Below the pieces are notes generated by a model. That model was given only the letters and a program-made list of their open reading frames with translations. It was not told the DNA's origin and did no database searches. From positions 248,001 to 312,000 of the forward strand of contig JADJTO010000002.1 of NCBI GenBank assembly GCA_016711105.1: 64,000 bases of DNA. The letters are read 5' to 3'. Below, in pieces: positions 60,549-64,000 of the stretch; position 1 is the first letter of the stretch, and every line of letters starts with the position of its first letter. The position numbers and the translations under genes were made by a program. Source of the DNA: Micropruina sp. (GTDB lineage Bacteria; Actinomycetota; Actinomycetes; Propionibacteriales; Propionibacteriaceae).

Positions 60549-61987
60549 GTGAGTGACCTCGCGTCGACTGCCTCCCAGATCTACCAATCCGCGCTGTCGG
60601 TGATTGAGGCGATCGAGCCTCGGATCGCCAACGCCACTCGGCAGGAACTGGCCGACCAGCGGGCATCCCTGAAGCTGATCGCCTCGGAGAACTACGCCTC
60701 GCTGCCGGTGCTGATGACCATGGGCACCTGGCTGAGCGACAAGTACGCCGAGGGCACGGTCGGGCACCGCTTCTACGCCGGCTGCCAGAACGTCGACGTC
60801 GTGGAATCGGTCGCAACCGAGCATGCGCGTGAACTGTTCGGCGCCGAATACGCCTACGTCCAGCCGCACTCGGGCATCGACGCCAACCTGGTCGCCTACT
60901 GGGCCATCCTGCAGCACCGGATCGAATCCCCCGCCCTGGCTGCCTTGGGCGCCAAGAACGTGAACGACCTCTCCGAGTCCGATTGGGAGACGTTGCGCCG
61001 CAGCTTCAATGAGCAGCGCGTGATGGGCATGTCGCTGGACGTCGGCGGCCACCTGACCCACGGCTTCCGGCACAACATCTCGGGCAAGATGTTCCACCAG
61101 AAGTCCTATGGCACTGACCCCCAGACCCAGCTGATCGACTACGACAAGCTGCTGGCCGACGCTCGCGAGTTCAAACCGCTGATCCTGGTGGCCGGCTACT
61201 CCGCCTACCCGCGTCGGGTGAACTTCGCCAAGATGCGCGAGATCGCCGACGAGGTGGGCGCCACCCTGTTCGTCGATATGGCTCACTTCGCCGGCCTGGT
61301 CGCCGGCAAAGTGTTCACCGGCGAAGAGGACCCGATCCCCTACGCGCACGTGGTCGCGTCGACCACCCACAAGTCGCTCCGCGGCCCGCGGGGTGGCTTC
61401 GTGTTGGCCACGCAGGAGTATGCGTCCAGCGTGGATCGGGGTTGCCCGATGGTGCTCGGCGGACCGCTGTCACACGTGATGGCCGCCAAAGCCGTCGCGT
61501 TCGCCGAGGCCCGCCGTCCCGAGTTCGCGACCTACGCCTCGGCCGTGGCCGACAACGCCAAGACGCTGGCCGAGGGCCTGCTCCGGCGCGGGGTGCAGCT
61601 GGTCACCGGGGGCACCGACAACCACCTGGTACTGCTCGACGTGGGCAGTTTCGGGCTCACCGGACGCCAGGCCGAGTCGGCGCTGTTGGACTCCGGCATC
61701 GTCACCAATCGCAACTCCGTGCCGCACGACCCGAACGGCGCCTGGTACACCACCGGCGTTCGGATCGGCACCCCGCCTTGACCTCACGCGGGTTCGGCGC
61801 CGACGACTTCGACCGGGTGGCCGAGCTGATCACCGACGTGCTGCGCAACACCACCCCGATCCCGACCAGCACCGGCGGGCCCGGGAAGGCCCGGTACAGC
61901 CTGGCCACCGGGGTGGCTGATCGGACGAAGGCTGCGGCGGCCGAGATGCTCGACGCGCACCCGCTCTACCCGGGCCTGGAGCTCTGA
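60549..61987 (+). pseudogene. glyA: serine hydroxymethyltransferase, frameshifted near the C-terminus
   Basis: PLP enzyme that swaps serine and glycine with THF. About 410 residues are in one frame: KLIASENYAS, EGTVGHRFYAGCQNVDVVE, and the PLP lysine in STTHKSLRGPRGG. It is the long actinobacterial form, with an insert around GHLTHGFRHNISG. At 61771-61777 ACCCCGCCTTGA brings a stop; one added G gives TPALTSRGFGADDFDRVAEL and the remaining 65 residues to 61987. As glyA is nearly essential, a sequence error is likely. GTG 60549 follows AAGGAG by six bases. Confidence 0.9.
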
Positions 61988-61997
61988 GCTCCGGGGC

Positions 61998-63692
61998 TCA
62001 GCGGGTGAAAAGCTTGCCCTGAATCGTGGTGACGAAGCTCTCGATCGAGGCCGGAAGGTCATGCAAGTGCCAGCCCTCGGGGGCGTGATACCAGGCGAGA
62101 TCGGTGGAGTCGGCGTCGTCGTCCCCGTCCGCGGCCACGAGAGCGTCCAACCAGCGTTGAACGCCGCCCAGCACGACCGCGTAGGGCAGGATCTCGGACA
62201 GCTCGTCCAGCTCCCGGCCCGGGGGCATCTGGTCGGTCGGTTGGCCCAGCAACTGTGCCCGGAGCAGCGCCAATCCACTCAGGACGGCTGAGCCCTTGCT
62301 CGTCCGTGAGGGCATCTCTTGGCCGACCATGATCGCCAGCAGGGCGGCCACGACCAGCGCCAGGCCGAGCAGGCCGAAGGTGGTGAACGCGGCCAGCAAC
62401 CCGGTCGCCACCACGGCTGCGGCGAGGCCGTACCAGCCGTAGCGGCTCCAGGTACCGCGGGTCTGATCGGGGCGTCCGGCGAACCAGCCGCGCTTGACCA
62501 CATCGTCATACAGCTCTGATTGCACCTGGCCGATCACCGCGCCGACCGCGCCGGCGAGATTCGAGGCCTTGACCGGCTCGCCGTGGGCCGGGGCGACGGC
62601 GTCCAGCAGCGTCCGCTCGAAGTCGGCCAACTGATCAGCGGGCTGCAGGCGGACGAACGTCCAATCGGGCAGGGCGTGCTCGCTGGCACGCGGCAGTTCG
62701 GTGATCCGCAGATGGCCCCGAACCGCCAGGTCGAGCAGGCTGGCCGTGATGTCGACCGGATCGCCCCGCTCGTCGATCAGGGTGCCGATCTGGCCGGGAC
62801 GCAGCTGATCCAGGACCCGGAACTCGACCACGCCGGCGCCGACCGGGTGGAACTCGGCGACCCGGTGCGGCTCGCCGGCGTGGGCGCTATCGCGGCCGAT
62901 CCGACGGTGCAGCAGCCAATAGCCGAGAGCGCTGAGCGCCAGCAGACCCAACGCCGCGAGCAGTTCGGCCGGTCCGCTGGAGAAGGCCCGGTCAAGCGTC
63001 CAGAGCTGACGGACGTTCTCGTTCGCGGCTACCGTCCCCGCAGGGAAGCGAACAGTGACCAGGACGATCTCGCCCGCGCCACGCGGCCCGTCGGAGAAGA
63101 AGGGGTTCGGGTCCTCGTGGGTGCCGCCGCCGTAGTAGGTGCAGGCACCCGGGGCCACCGGGGCACCGGCCGCGCAGTCGACGAGTTCAAACATCCCCGG
63201 GACCACGATCTCGGCGCTGAACTCCCGCACCGGAAGGCTCAGGCCCTGAAGCAGCCGCCAGGAGACGGTGGTCTGCCCGGTGGGCTCGCGCAGAGCCGCG
63301 CCGGTCACCGTGTAGGCCAGCTCGACCGACGCGCTCCCCTGAGTGGGGATCGTGACCACGGTGTGCGGGCCGTCCTGGGCAACGGTGGCGGCCAGCGGCT
63401 GGCCGGCGGCGGAGGCCGTGACGTTGGCCAGTTGATGCACGTACTGCCGGTCCCCAGGGGCATCCACGTCGGTGCGGAAGCGCTGCACCAGCGTGGCGGG
63501 CGTCCCGCCCTCGAAGGTGATCGTGGCCTTGACGCTGAGCGACCCGTCGGCGGCGATCGAGCCGGCCACACGGTAGCTGCCGACCGTCTCTGCCGCCCAC
63601 GCGCGAGGCAGAGCCAGGCCGCTGAGCACGAGAGTGAGGGCGACCAGGCTGGCGCCGAGGAAGATCCAGCGATGTCTGAACGTCGTGGCCAC
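61998..63692 (-). CDS. DUF2207 family membrane protein
   Basis: 564-aa exported membrane protein: signal peptide ending ALPRAWAAE, a ~220-residue extracytoplasmic beta-rich domain (ADGSLSVKATITFEGGTPAT), one helix (LLAALGLLALSALGYWLL), a cytosolic domain, two further helices (LAAAVVATGLLAAFTTFGL and LALVVAALLAIMVG), and a conserved end. This is the DUF2207 family, common in actinobacteria and linked with cell-surface functions, but not defined. Confidence 0.85.
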   Translation of the reverse strand: MATTFRHRWIFLGASLVALTLVLSGLALPRAWAAETVGSYRVAGSIAADGSLSVKATITFEGGTPATLVQRFRTDVDAPGDRQYVHQLANVTASAAGQPLAATVAQDGPHTVVTIPTQGSASVELAYTVTGAALREPTGQTTVSWRLLQGLSLPVREFSAEIVVPGMFELVDCAAGAPVAPGACTYYGGGTHEDPNPFFSDGPRGAGEIVLVTVRFPAGTVAANENVRQLWTLDRAFSSGPAELLAALGLLALSALGYWLLHRRIGRDSAHAGEPHRVAEFHPVGAGVVEFRVLDQLRPGQIGTLIDERGDPVDITASLLDLAVRGHLRITELPRASEHALPDWTFVRLQPADQLADFERTLLDAVAPAHGEPVKASNLAGAVGAVIGQVQSELYDDVVKRGWFAGRPDQTRGTWSRYGWYGLAAAVVATGLLAAFTTFGLLGLALVVAALLAIMVGQEMPSRTSKGSAVLSGLALLRAQLLGQPTDQMPPGRELDELSEILPYAVVLGGVQRWLDALVAADGDDDADSTDLAWYHAPEGWHLHDLPASIESFVTTIQGKLFTR

Positions 63693-63795
63693 GGTATTCC
63701 TTCGAGTTGCTAAAGAAAGCAGGAATGGCTGCGCGGGTGCGCCGTGCTGAAACTATCCCATACCAATCCTCGGAGCTCCCGGTAATCTGTTTGAT

Positions 63796-64000
63796 GTGAC
63801 GCAGCAACCCTGGGGACGCCCCCCGCAGCAGCCGGCCTGGCAGCCCCAGTGGAACCAACCGGCGCCCGCGACCTGGGGTGGTCCGCAGTGGGCTCCGCCC
63901 GGACAGTTCGGCTCCCCGCCCGGCCAGTACGCGCCGCCGCCTGGTCAGTTCGCCACGCCTCCGGGCCGGTTCGGAGCACCTCCGGGCCAGTTCGGAGCAC
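63796..64000 (+). CDS. proline/glutamine-rich protein with PPGQFG repeats (3' end outside window)
   Basis: GTG 63796 begins TQQPWGRPPQQPAWQPQWNQ, then WAPPGQFGSPPGQYAPPPGQ and further PPGRFG/PPGQFG units to the window edge. Such low-complexity starts precede a membrane helix and domain in many actinobacterial proteins (for example DUF4190/DUF4352 types), but the later part is unseen. TAATCT at 63783-63788 lies 7 bases before the GTG, so leaderless. No function can be given. Confidence 0.65.
   Translation, partial: MTQQPWGRPPQQPAWQPQWNQPAPATWGGPQWAPPGQFGSPPGQYAPPPGQFATPPGRFGAPPGQFGA

Overview
The window is high-GC actinobacterial chromosome. Support comes from many actinobacteria-restricted families (DUF3263, DUF3027, DUF2530, DUF4032, Vms1-like acVLRF1, GlpR/SepX), a fadA2-fabG4-htdX cluster as in mycobacteria, a eukaryote-type UDP-glucose pyrophosphorylase, and many start codons sitting 6-7 nt behind a TANNNT box (leaderless transcripts). 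Propionibacteriaceae or close relatives are a reasonable guess, but nothing here fixes the genus.

Layout. 1-7.2 kb: azlCD amino-acid exporter, then an acyl-CoA oxidase, a TetR regulator and a divergent thiolase/FabG4/HtdX fatty-acid operon. 8-11 kb: gluABC(D) glutamate ABC transporter whose second permease, gluD, is cut off. 11-17.9 kb is an accessory stretch ending at tRNA-Ala(CGC): a PLP enzyme, a DUF1801 protein, a three-fold tandem-repeat lectin/metalloprotease protein, a PaeR7I/XhoI-type restriction-modification pair and an XRE regulator with a long operator. 18-24.7 kb: conserved division/housekeeping block (glpR, rimJ, glp, 5-formyl-THF cyclo-ligase, FmdB-like, SAF protein, mscL, UGPase). 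25-26.7 kb: tRNA-Arg(CCT) followed by integrase and ATPase relics and a decayed hydrolase. 27-31.3 kb: DGPF protein with ECF42 sigma factor, a secreted protein, arsR-arsM, a GerMN lipoprotein. 31.4-34.9 kb: surface polysaccharide genes (cytidylyltransferase, WbaP-like transferase, rmlB). 35-46.8 kb: thioredoxin, DtxR regulator, acVLRF1, pdxH, purine permease, citrate synthase, cold-shock protein, a set of proline-rich membrane proteins, Nudix, cutC. 46.9-64 kb: gamma-glutamyltransferase, groEL with two CIRCE operators, manA, tRNA-Thr(TGT), DedA, an MsmK/UgpC-type ATPase, DUF4032, cysS, rlmB, sppA, glyA, a DUF2207 protein and the start of a PPGQFG-repeat protein.

Seven genes, including housekeeping glyA and the UGPase gene, carry single-base frameshifts, several in short G or C runs. 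This looks more like residual indels in the assembly than real decay, so frameshifted genes are listed as pseudogene with the likely intact product named. The gluD truncation and the 25-26.7 kb relics cannot be explained that way.

The most unusual item is the 12.8-14.8 kb gene: six lectin-like blades in three almost identical 288-bp repeats, then a metzincin-type zinc protease motif, then a tail resembling emfourin-type metalloprotease inhibitors.
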